Below, piece after piece: positions 17,791-23,876 of a stretch of 64,000 nucleotides of DNA. The notes under the pieces are model-generated. The model searched no databases. It had not been told where the DNA came from and saw only the letters and a list, made by a program, of their open reading frames with translations. The position numbers and the translations under genes were made by a program. Location of the stretch: assembly GCF_014218295.1 (NCBI RefSeq), contig NZ_AP023287.1, forward strand, positions 3,844,001-3,908,000, given 5' to 3'. Position 1 is the first letter of the stretch; the number at the start of each line of letters is the position of its first letter. This DNA comes from Mycolicibacterium litorale (GTDB lineage: Bacteria > Actinomycetota > Actinomycetes > Mycobacteriales > Mycobacteriaceae).

Positions 17791-17880
17791 GCTCTTCGCG
17801 CAAGCGCTCATCGCGGCCCTCGGCTCTTCGCGCAAGCGCTCATCGCGGCCCTCGGCTCTTCGCGCAAGCGCTCATCGCAC
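17791..17880. repeat. Three tandem copies of a 32-nt interspersed repeat
   Basis: Copies begin at 17791, 17823 and 17855 (period 32 nt) and each contains GCTCTTCGCGCAAGCGCTC. The third copy ends ATCGCAC and carries the TGA stop of the LLM gene on the minus strand. That is exactly where the solitary copy at 13017-13042 carries the stop of the acyl-CoA dehydrogenase. The array fills the gap between the LLM gene and the CoA-transferase gene. Confidence 0.9.
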
Positions 17881-18828
17881 CTGCTTCGCGAGCTCGGCGA
17901 TCACCTCACGGGTGCGGTACTTGGAGGCGATCAACTCGTCGCGGGTGTCGCCGATCGGCAACAGCCGCACGGACAGATCCGTGACACCGGCATCGGCGAA
18001 GTCTCGGAATCGACGCAGTATGGTTTCCATGTCACCCGCCGCGCACAGGTCTCCGACATTGCGGGCATCGCCACGGTCGAGCAGGCGCTGATAGTTGGGC
18101 GAGGTCTCCGCCTCGGCGAGGATGCGGTTGGCCCGCTCCTTGGCGGCGTCGATCTCGGAATTGGCGCACAGGCACACCGGGATTCCGGCGACGATGCGCG
18201 GAGCGGGCCGGCCGGCGTCAGCCGCCGCCTTGCTGATCTTCGGCGCGATGTGGTCCCCGATCGCCTTCTCGTCGGCCATCCACAGCACGGTGCCGTCGGC
18301 GAGTTCCCCGGCGAGCTGCAGCATGACGGGACCGAGCGCGGCCACGAGCACCGGCATCGGCGGATCCGCTGCCAGCACGGTGGGATTGTGCACGGTGAAC
18401 GAATCGTTCTCGACGTCCACGTCCCCGGGGCCGGCCAGCGCCGCATTGAGCACCTCGAGGTAGTCGCGGGTGTAGGCGGCGGGTTTGTCGTAGGGCAGGC
18501 CAAGCATGTCGCGCACGATCCAGTGGTGCGACGGGCCGACACCGAGCGCGAGCCGGCCGCCCGCCACGGCGTGCACCGAAAGTGCTTGACGGGCGAGCGC
18601 GATGGGATGCTGCGCCTGTAGCGGAACCACCGCGGTGCCGAGTTCGATACGCGACGTGTGAGCGGCCATCAGCGCCACCATCGTCAGGCAGTCGAAATCG
18701 TTGGGCACCTGCGGCATCCACGCGGTGTCCATCCCCGCCGATTCGGCCCATTCGATGTCGGACACCAGCTTGGTGACCTTGCGCGCCATGTCGCCGCGTT
18801 CGGCACCGATCATCACGCCGAGTCTCAT
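17872..18828 (-). CDS. LLM-class F420-dependent oxidoreductase
   Basis: A 318-residue luciferase-like TIM-barrel enzyme. Typical segments are MRLGVMIG at the N-terminus, AESAGMDTAWMPQ, RIELGTAVVPLQAQHPI and LALGVGPSHHWIVRD, followed by PVLVAALGP. In mycobacteria this group uses reduced coenzyme F420 to reduce or oxidise small carbonyl or alkene substrates. It is third in the run mutase large - mutase small - LLM - CoA-transferase, but separated from the mutase by the inverted repeat at 18842-18903. The final Val-Arg-stop is encoded within the third copy of the 32-nt repeat. The substrate is unknown. Confidence 0.87.
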   Translation of the reverse strand: MRLGVMIGAERGDMARKVTKLVSDIEWAESAGMDTAWMPQVPNDFDCLTMVALMAAHTSRIELGTAVVPLQAQHPIALARQALSVHAVAGGRLALGVGPSHHWIVRDMLGLPYDKPAAYTRDYLEVLNAALAGPGDVDVENDSFTVHNPTVLAADPPMPVLVAALGPVMLQLAGELADGTVLWMADEKAIGDHIAPKISKAAADAGRPAPRIVAGIPVCLCANSEIDAAKERANRILAEAETSPNYQRLLDRGDARNVGDLCAAGDMETILRRFRDFADAGVTDLSVRLLPIGDTRDELIASKYRTREVIAELAKQVR

Positions 18829-18841
18829 GTCAGCCCTCCTC

Positions 18842-18903
18842 CACCGAACGTGCGGTCAGTGCGAGAAATCGGCCGAAGAGTGGCATTGGACGCACGTTCG
18901 GTG
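18842..18903. repeat. 13-bp perfect inverted repeat with 36-nt loop
   Basis: CACCGAACGTGCG (18842-18854) and CGCACGTTCGGTG (18891-18903) are exact reverse complements. The element lies between the mutase small subunit and LLM genes, which run in the same direction. It could attenuate read-through or act as a processing site. It resembles the 12161-12219 repeat in arm sequence and loop length, so a dispersed palindrome family is likely. Confidence 0.75.
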
Positions 18904-18912
18904 ACGGCGCGG

Positions 18913-19317
18913 TCACTGGGCGGCCTCGTTGGTCAGTTTGCGCACCTCGGTCACCAATGTCTCCAGCGGCGTGCCGGTCGGGAAGACGGCCGCCGCACCG
19001 GCCTCCAGCAGCTTCGGCACATCGGCCTGCGGGATGGTCCCACCGACCACCACGGCGATGTCGCCGGCATCGGCGGCCCGCAGCGCCTCGACGGTGCGCC
19101 GGGTCAAGGCTAGATGGGCACCCGAGAGGATCGACAACCCCACGAGGGCCACATCCTCCTGCAGTGCGATCGACACGATGTCCTCGATCCGCTGGCGGAT
19201 TCCGGTGTAGATGACCTCGAAGCCGGCGTCACGCAGCGTGCGCGCGACGATCTTCGCGCCGCGGTCATGACCGTCGAGGCCCGGTTTGGCGACGAGGACA
19301 CGGGTGGGAGCGCTCAC
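18913..19317 (-). CDS. Cobalamin-binding small subunit of an acyl-CoA mutase
   Basis: A 134-residue B12-binding protein. It has the base-off/His-on signature DxHxxG in KPGLDGHDRGAK (Asp15, His17 as cobalt ligand, Gly20), then LVGLSILSGAH and VVVGGTIPQAD, which hold the nucleotide tail. It corresponds to the C-terminal domain of methylmalonyl-CoA mutase and to the separate small subunits of isobutyryl-CoA and 2-hydroxyisobutyryl-CoA mutases. The GTG start shares its first base with the TAG stop of the large subunit, so the pair is tightly coupled. Together they form one adenosylcobalamin-dependent enzyme. Confidence 0.93.
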   Translation of the reverse strand: MSAPTRVLVAKPGLDGHDRGAKIVARTLRDAGFEVIYTGIRQRIEDIVSIALQEDVALVGLSILSGAHLALTRRTVEALRAADAGDIAVVVGGTIPQADVPKLLEAGAAAVFPTGTPLETLVTEVRKLTNEAAQ

Positions 19318-20894
19318 TAGAACACCACCGGTTGCCGGAACTCGCCCCACACCGCTTTGAGCGCCGAGACCATCTCGCCGACAGTGCAATAGGCGTTCGC
19401 GCAGTCGATGAGTCGGTGCATCAGATTCTCGTCGCCCTCCGCGGCGCGAGACAGCGCCGCGAGCGTGGTCGCGACCGCATCGGCGTCACGGTCGGCCTTG
19501 ACCTTCGCCAGCCGCTTGAGTTGCAGATCGCGGCCCTCGGCGTCGAGTTCGTAGGTGTCGATGTCCGGTGGGGGCTCGTCGGTGACGAACTTGTTGACCC
19601 CGACGACGGGCCGCTCCCCCGACTCGATCTCCTGGTGGAGCTTGTAGGCCTCGTCGGCGATGAGGCCCTGCAGGTAGCCGTCCTCGATGGCGCGGACCAT
19701 GCCGCCGTGCTGCTCGAGGTCGTGCATGATCTCGATGATCCTGGCTTCGGTGGCATCGGTGAGCGCCTCGACGAAGTACGAGCCGCCGAGCGGATCGGCC
19801 ACCCGGGTCACGCCCGTCTCGTAGGCCAGGATCTGCTGCGTGCGCAGCGCGAGCGTCGCGGACTCCTCGCTGGGCAGCGCGAAGGGTTCATCCCACGCCG
19901 CGGTGAACATCGACTGCACGCCGCCGAGCACCGACGCCATCGCCTCGTAGGCGATCCGCACGACGTTGTTCTGGGCCTGCGGTGCGTACAGCGACGCGCC
20001 GCCGGAGACGCAGCCGAACCGGAACATCGACGCCTTGTCGCTGGTCGACCCGTACCGCTCGCGCACGATCGTCGCCCAGCGCCGCCGCCCGGCACGGTAT
20101 TTGGCGATCTCCTCGAAGAAGTCGCCGTGGGTGTAGAAGAAGAACGAGATCTGCGGGGCGAACTTGTCGATGGACATCCGGCCCCGTTCGACCACGGTGT
20201 CGCAGTAGGTGACCCCGTCGGCGAGCGTGAACGCCATTTCCTGAACGGCGTTGGCGCCCGCGTCACGGAAGTGCGCGCCGGCCACCGAGATCGCGTTGAA
20301 CCGCGGGACCTCGGCGGCGCAGAACTCGATCGTGTCGGCGATCAGACGCAGCGACGGCTCCGGCGGCCAGATCCAGGTCCCGCGCGAGGCGTACTCCTTG
20401 AGGATGTCGTTCTGGATCGTGCCGGTGAGCTTCGCCCTCGGCACGCCCGCCTTCTCCGCGGCGGCGACGTAGAACGCCAGCAGGATCGCGGCGGTGCCGT
20501 TGATCGTGAAACTCGTGCTGATCTTGTCGAGCGGGATGCCGTCGAACAGGATCTCGGCGTCGGCCAGGGTGTCCACCGCCACGCCGACGCGACCGACCTC
20601 TTCGCCGTACTCGGGATCGTCGGAGTCGTAGCCACACTGGGTGGGCAGATCGAGCGCCACGGACAGCCCCGTGCCGCCCTGGTCGAGCAGGTACCGGTAC
20701 CGGCGATTCGACTCCTCGGCGGTGCCGAAGCCGGAATACTGCCGGAAGGTCCACAGCTTGCCGCGGTAGCCCGACGCGAAGTTCCCGCGTGTGAAGGGAT
20801 AAGTGCCGGGCGCGGGCGGTTCGCCTCTCCGGTCGCCCGGCCCGTAGACGGGCTCGAGCGGGAGGCCCGAGGAAGTCTGCACGAGGTCGCTCAT
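19317..20894 (-). CDS. Acyl-CoA mutase large subunit (methylmalonyl-CoA mutase family)
   Basis: A 525-residue TIM-barrel subunit of a radical B12 mutase that swaps a CoA-carboxyl group and a hydrogen between neighbouring carbons. Compared with Propionibacterium methylmalonyl-CoA mutase at a constant offset of 36, it keeps Thr49, Arg51, Tyr53 (Tyr89), Ser78, Ser128, Thr130, Gln161 (Gln197), Arg171 (Arg207) and His208 (His244). It has Ala207 in place of Tyr243, and QC in place of HR in DLPTQCGYDSD. Tyr53 and Arg171 argue for a second carboxylate on the substrate, unlike the isobutyryl or 2-hydroxyisobutyryl enzymes. The start is the ATG at 20894, with a promoter placing transcription at or just before it; no Shine-Dalgarno sequence is present. 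Confidence 0.92.
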   Translation of the reverse strand: MSDLVQTSSGLPLEPVYGPGDRRGEPPAPGTYPFTRGNFASGYRGKLWTFRQYSGFGTAEESNRRYRYLLDQGGTGLSVALDLPTQCGYDSDDPEYGEEVGRVGVAVDTLADAEILFDGIPLDKISTSFTINGTAAILLAFYVAAAEKAGVPRAKLTGTIQNDILKEYASRGTWIWPPEPSLRLIADTIEFCAAEVPRFNAISVAGAHFRDAGANAVQEMAFTLADGVTYCDTVVERGRMSIDKFAPQISFFFYTHGDFFEEIAKYRAGRRRWATIVRERYGSTSDKASMFRFGCVSGGASLYAPQAQNNVVRIAYEAMASVLGGVQSMFTAAWDEPFALPSEESATLALRTQQILAYETGVTRVADPLGGSYFVEALTDATEARIIEIMHDLEQHGGMVRAIEDGYLQGLIADEAYKLHQEIESGERPVVGVNKFVTDEPPPDIDTYELDAEGRDLQLKRLAKVKADRDADAVATTLAALSRAAEGDENLMHRLIDCANAYCTVGEMVSALKAVWGEFRQPVVF

Positions 20895-20902
20895 CAGTGG
20901 AT

Positions 20903-20931
20903 AACGTACTTGCAAAAAATGAGAATGCCAA
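20903..20931 (-). promoter_or_regulatory. Mutase promoter, leaderless or very short leader
   Basis: On the minus strand TTGGCA (20931-20926) and TACGTT (20908-20903) are separated by 17 nt, and the ATG lies 8 nt beyond the -10. This would start the mRNA at or close to the ATG. The -35 lies inside the first 28-bp direct repeat. Confidence 0.65.
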
Positions 20932-20935
20932 TACC
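20908..20935. repeat. 28-bp direct repeat, copy 1 (candidate operator over the mutase promoter)
   Basis: Matches 21056-21083 at 27 of 28 positions in the same orientation. It contains the half-site GAGAAT (20921-20926) seen in the two perfect palindromes, followed by GCCAATACC in place of the second arm. It spans the -35 and part of the -10 of the mutase promoter. Confidence 0.75.
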
Positions 20936-21055
20936 GCATTCGGGAACGTCCCACGTCCGCGGCGGATCGGCCGTCGTCGCCGACCAGTCGACGACGCCCG
21001 CGGCGGCCCCCACGCCGACCTGCGACGCGCGATGCGGCACGATGGCGAATACGTC

Positions 21056-21083
21056 ACTTGCAGAAAATGAGAATGCCAATACC
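21056..21083. repeat. 28-bp direct repeat, copy 2 (candidate operator over the SDR promoter)
   Basis: Second copy, starting 148 nt after the first and carrying GAGAAT at 21069-21074. It overlaps the -35 and -10 of the promoter reading right toward the SDR gene, so the same sequence serves opposite promoters in its two copies. Confidence 0.75.
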
Positions 21084-21085
21084 AT
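21058..21085 (+). promoter_or_regulatory. Promoter of the SDR-ligase-small protein operon
   Basis: TTGCAG (21058-21063) and TACCAT (21080-21085) with a 16-nt spacer, 21 nt before the ATG at 21107 and its GAGGAGG ribosome-binding site. Confidence 0.6.
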
Positions 21086-21106
21086 CGTGATGAATCGAGG
21101 AGGCCC

Positions 21107-21964
21107 ATGCCCAGCCAACGAACGTTGACTGATCGCACGCTGGTGGTGTCCGGCGGAAGTCGCGGAATCGGTCTTGCCATCGCGATCGGCGCGGCCCGCC
21201 ACGGCGCCAACGTCGTGCTACTCGCCAAGACCGGCGAACCGCATCCGAAGCTGCCGGGCACCGTGCACACCGCCGTCGCGGACGTGGAGGCCGCGGGCGG
21301 CAAAGCCGTCGCGGTCGTCGGAGACGTGCGCAAGGAGGAGGACGTCGCGCGCGCCGTCGAGACCGCCGTCGAACACTTCGGCGGCATCGACATCTGCATC
21401 AACAACGCCAGCGCCATCGCCACCGAACCGACCGAGCAGCTGTCGCCCAAGAAATTCGATCTGATGATGGACATCAACGTCCGCGGCACCTTTCTGCTGA
21501 CGAAGGCATGCCTGCCGCATCTGCGCGAGTCGGCCAATCCACACGTGCTCACGCTGGCTCCGCCGATGAACATGAACCCGTACTGGCTCGGCGCCCACCC
21601 CGCCTACACCCTCTCGAAATACGGGATGACGCTGCTGTCGCTGGGCTGGGCGCAGGAGTACGCAGACGCCGGGATCGCGTTCAACTGCCTGTGGCCCGAG
21701 ACCTACATCGCCACCGCCGCGGTGGCCAACATGGCCGACGGCGACAAGGCGCTGCAGGCGGCGCGAGATCCCCGGATCATGGCCGACGCGGCGGTCGAGG
21801 TGCTGTCCCGGCCGGCCCGCGAGACGACCGGTCGATGCTTCATCGACACCGAGGTGCTCGTCTCGGCCGGTGTCGAGGACTTCTCACGCTACGGTGGCGG
21901 GGAGAACCCGACTCTCGACATCTTCGTCGACACGGCCATCGAGAAGGCACTGGACAGGACATGA
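21107..21964 (+). CDS. SDR-family dehydrogenase (HSDL2-like)
   Basis: A 285-residue short-chain dehydrogenase. It shows LVVSGGSRGIGLAIAIGAARHG (cofactor), the long segment PHPKLPGTVHTAVADVEAAGG typical of HSDL2-like enzymes, ICINNASAIA (NAG equivalent), and YTLSKYGM (catalytic Tyr and Lys). The Ser position reads LTLAPPMNM, so the classical Ser is not evident, as in other members of this group. It begins the three-gene run SDR - acyl-CoA ligase - 100-residue protein, all joined by ATGA overlaps, and is divergent from the mutase. GGAGG lies upstream of the ATG. Its substrate is probably a hydroxyacyl-CoA or an alcohol of the same pathway. Confidence 0.87.
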   Translation: MPSQRTLTDRTLVVSGGSRGIGLAIAIGAARHGANVVLLAKTGEPHPKLPGTVHTAVADVEAAGGKAVAVVGDVRKEEDVARAVETAVEHFGGIDICINNASAIATEPTEQLSPKKFDLMMDINVRGTFLLTKACLPHLRESANPHVLTLAPPMNMNPYWLGAHPAYTLSKYGMTLLSLGWAQEYADAGIAFNCLWPETYIATAAVANMADGDKALQAARDPRIMADAAVEVLSRPARETTGRCFIDTEVLVSAGVEDFSRYGGGENPTLDIFVDTAIEKALDRT

Positions 21965-23469
21965 GTATCTCGCTGCTGCTGGAGATGTCGGTCTCCGCCG
22001 ATGCCGACCGCACGGCGGTGGTCGACGACGAGCTGCGGCTGTCGGTCGAGGAGCTGTCCGCGCTGGCCGACGGCGGCGCCGGCGTGATCGCCGATTCGGG
22101 TGCGGCGCATGTGGCCTACGTCGGCACCGGCGGCGCGCTGCTGCCACTGCTGCTGTTCGCCTCCGCCAGGGCCGCCATCCCGTTCACGCCGCTCAACTAC
22201 CGGCTGAGCCGCGAGGGTCTGCACGAACTGATCGCCCGACTGCCCGATGCCCTGGTCATCGCCGACCCCGAATACCGCGACGTCGTCACCGGCGCAGGCA
22301 AGCACGTCATGGATTCGCACGAGTTCCTCACCGCCGCACGCACGGCCGAACCCGCCGCGGAGTTCGCCGACCCGGACGCCGTCGCCGTCGTACTGTTCAC
22401 CTCGGGCACCACTTCGCGGCCGAAAGCCGTTGAGCTGACGCACAACAACCTCACCAGCTATGTGACCGGCACCGTCGAGTTCGCATCGGCCGCCCCCGAG
22501 GACGCCGCGCTGATCTGCGTCCCGCCCTACCACATCGCCGGCGTCGGCGCCGCGATGTCGAATCTGTACGCGGGCCGCACGATGGTGTACCTGCGGCATT
22601 TCGATGCGCGCGAGTGGATCCGCCTGGTGCGCACCGAAGGAGTCACCACCGCCACCGTCGTCCCCACCATGCTCGACCGCATCGTGTCCGCGCTGTCGGA
22701 CGAGCCGGTGCCCCTGCCGACGCTGCGCAACCTGGCCTACGGCGGTTCGAAGGTGGCCCTGCCACTGGTGCGGCGGGCACTCGAATTGCTGCCCGACGTC
22801 GGCTTCGTCAACGCATACGGCCTGACCGAGACCAGCTCCACCATCGCGGTGCTCGGACCCGACGACCATCGCGCCGCACTCGCCTCCGACGACGATGCGG
22901 TGGCACGCCGGCTGGGCTCGGTCGGGCAGATCGTGCCGGGCATCGAGGTGCAGATCCGCGCCGACGACGGCAGCGTGCTCGGTCCGGGTGAGACCGGTGA
23001 GCTGTTCGTGCGGGGTGATCAGGTCTCCGGCCGCTACACCGACATCGGCTCGGTCCTCGACGACGACGGCTGGTTCCCCACCAAAGACGTTGCCTCCCTT
23101 GATGCCGACGGCTACCTGTTCATCGGCGGCCGCTCCGACGACACCATCATCCGCGGCGGCGAGAACATCGCGCCCGCCGAGATCGAGGACGTCCTCGTCG
23201 AACACCCCCACGTACGCGACGTCGCCGTGGTCGGACCCGAGGATCCGCAGTGGGGGCAGATCATCGTCGCGGTGGTGGTGCCCGCTGCCGACGCGACGCC
23301 CGATCCGGACGATCTGCGCGCCCACGTGCGCAGGCAGCTGCGCGGTTCCCGCACGCCCGACCGGGTGGTGTTCCGCACCGAGCTGCCCACCAACGCCACC
23401 GGCAAGGTGCTGCGCCGCCAACTGATCCGAGAACTGCAAGCCGACGAGCCCGAGAAGGAGCCCGCATGA
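21961..23469 (+). CDS. Acyl-CoA synthetase (AMP-forming ligase)
   Basis: A 502-residue ANL-superfamily ligase, the second in the island. Motifs are VLFTSGTTSRPKAVELTH (P-loop), NAYGLTETSST, WFPTKDVASLDADGYLFIGGR (the usual TGD reads TKD), DTIIRGGENIAPAEIED and LPTNATGKVLRR with the catalytic Lys. The ATG overlaps the SDR stop (ATGA). The presence of two ligases plus a CoA-transferase suggests either that several acids enter the pathway or that an intermediate acid is re-activated after a partial degradation step. Confidence 0.9.
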   Translation: MSISLLLEMSVSADADRTAVVDDELRLSVEELSALADGGAGVIADSGAAHVAYVGTGGALLPLLLFASARAAIPFTPLNYRLSREGLHELIARLPDALVIADPEYRDVVTGAGKHVMDSHEFLTAARTAEPAAEFADPDAVAVVLFTSGTTSRPKAVELTHNNLTSYVTGTVEFASAAPEDAALICVPPYHIAGVGAAMSNLYAGRTMVYLRHFDAREWIRLVRTEGVTTATVVPTMLDRIVSALSDEPVPLPTLRNLAYGGSKVALPLVRRALELLPDVGFVNAYGLTETSSTIAVLGPDDHRAALASDDDAVARRLGSVGQIVPGIEVQIRADDGSVLGPGETGELFVRGDQVSGRYTDIGSVLDDDGWFPTKDVASLDADGYLFIGGRSDDTIIRGGENIAPAEIEDVLVEHPHVRDVAVVGPEDPQWGQIIVAVVVPAADATPDPDDLRAHVRRQLRGSRTPDRVVFRTELPTNATGKVLRRQLIRELQADEPEKEPA

Positions 23470-23768
23470 TCAAGAACGGCACCCGCCTGCAGAGCCAGGT
23501 GTGCGATACCCAGGTGATCGTCGTGCGCAGTGCCGACAGCCTCGACGACCTGCGCGCCGGCGGCGTGCCCATGGTCCCACTCGATGCCGCGAAGGCGGCC
23601 GACGCCGCGCTGGATCCCGCGCTGTCCGACGGCAACGTGATGGGCAAGCGCTACGTCGACGACAACGGCGCCGAGGTGCTGGTCACCAAGGCAGGTGCGG
23701 GCACCCTTTCCATCGGCAGCACTCCGCTGCAGCTCAAAGAGGCGAAACCCCTTCCGGCCAGCGACTGA
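23466..23768 (+). CDS. Hypothetical 100-residue protein coupled to the ligase
   Basis: I do not recognise this family with certainty. The protein begins MIKNGTRLQSQVCDTQVIVVRS, contains one Cys (residue 13), an LRAGGVPMVPLD segment, and ends in a beta-rich tail (EVLVTKAGAGTLSIGSTPLQLKE). It has no signal peptide or membrane segment. Its ATG overlaps the ligase stop as ATGA, so it is surely translated with the ligase. Genuine coding is supported by this coupling and by codon use like its neighbours. A role as a small accessory to the ligase or SDR is a guess from position only. Confidence 0.75.
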   Translation: MIKNGTRLQSQVCDTQVIVVRSADSLDDLRAGGVPMVPLDAAKAADAALDPALSDGNVMGKRYVDDNGAEVLVTKAGAGTLSIGSTPLQLKEAKPLPASD

Positions 23769-23772
23769 CCGG

Positions 23773-23793
23773 CCGCCGGAGGGCCTCCGGCGG
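23773..23793 (+). terminator. Strong GC hairpin after the ligase operon
   Basis: CCGCCGGAGG (23773-23782) and CCTCCGGCGG (23784-23793) form a near-perfect palindrome 5 nt after the stop codon. In RNA the stem would be about 7 bp with a short loop. There is no U-run, as is common for mycobacterial terminators. Confidence 0.55.
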
Positions 23794-23829
23794 TTCCCGA
23801 GGATTGAGTCTGCTCACGACGGGGAATGC

Positions 23830-23854
23830 TCGACCCCGACATTGCCGGGGTCGA
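23830..23854 (+). promoter_or_regulatory. 9-bp stem-loop in the leader of a transporter gene
   Basis: TCGACCCCG (23830-23838) and CGGGGTCGA (23846-23854) are perfect reverse complements around a 7-nt loop. The element ends 9 nt before the GAGGAG ribosome-binding site of the MHS transporter at 23877. It could be a second terminator or a translational control element. Confidence 0.5.
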
Positions 23855-23876
23855 CTTCGCCATCGAGGAGCAAACC

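Noticed and set aside
17791..17880. CRISPR array
   Set aside because: The three units are contiguous 32-nt repeats without unique spacers, no cas gene is present, and one further copy sits alone at 13017.
19317..20894. 2-hydroxyisobutyryl-CoA or isobutyryl-CoA mutase large subunit
   Set aside because: Those enzymes replace the Tyr89/Arg207 pair (Ile or Phe, and Gln); this protein keeps Tyr and Arg at the equivalent positions.
20895..21106. Cobalamin riboswitch controlling the mutase or meaB
   Set aside because: The predicted mutase transcript begins within a few bases of the ATG, and meaB is 26 nt from the thiolase gene. Neither leaves room for a riboswitch, and I saw no B12-box sequence.
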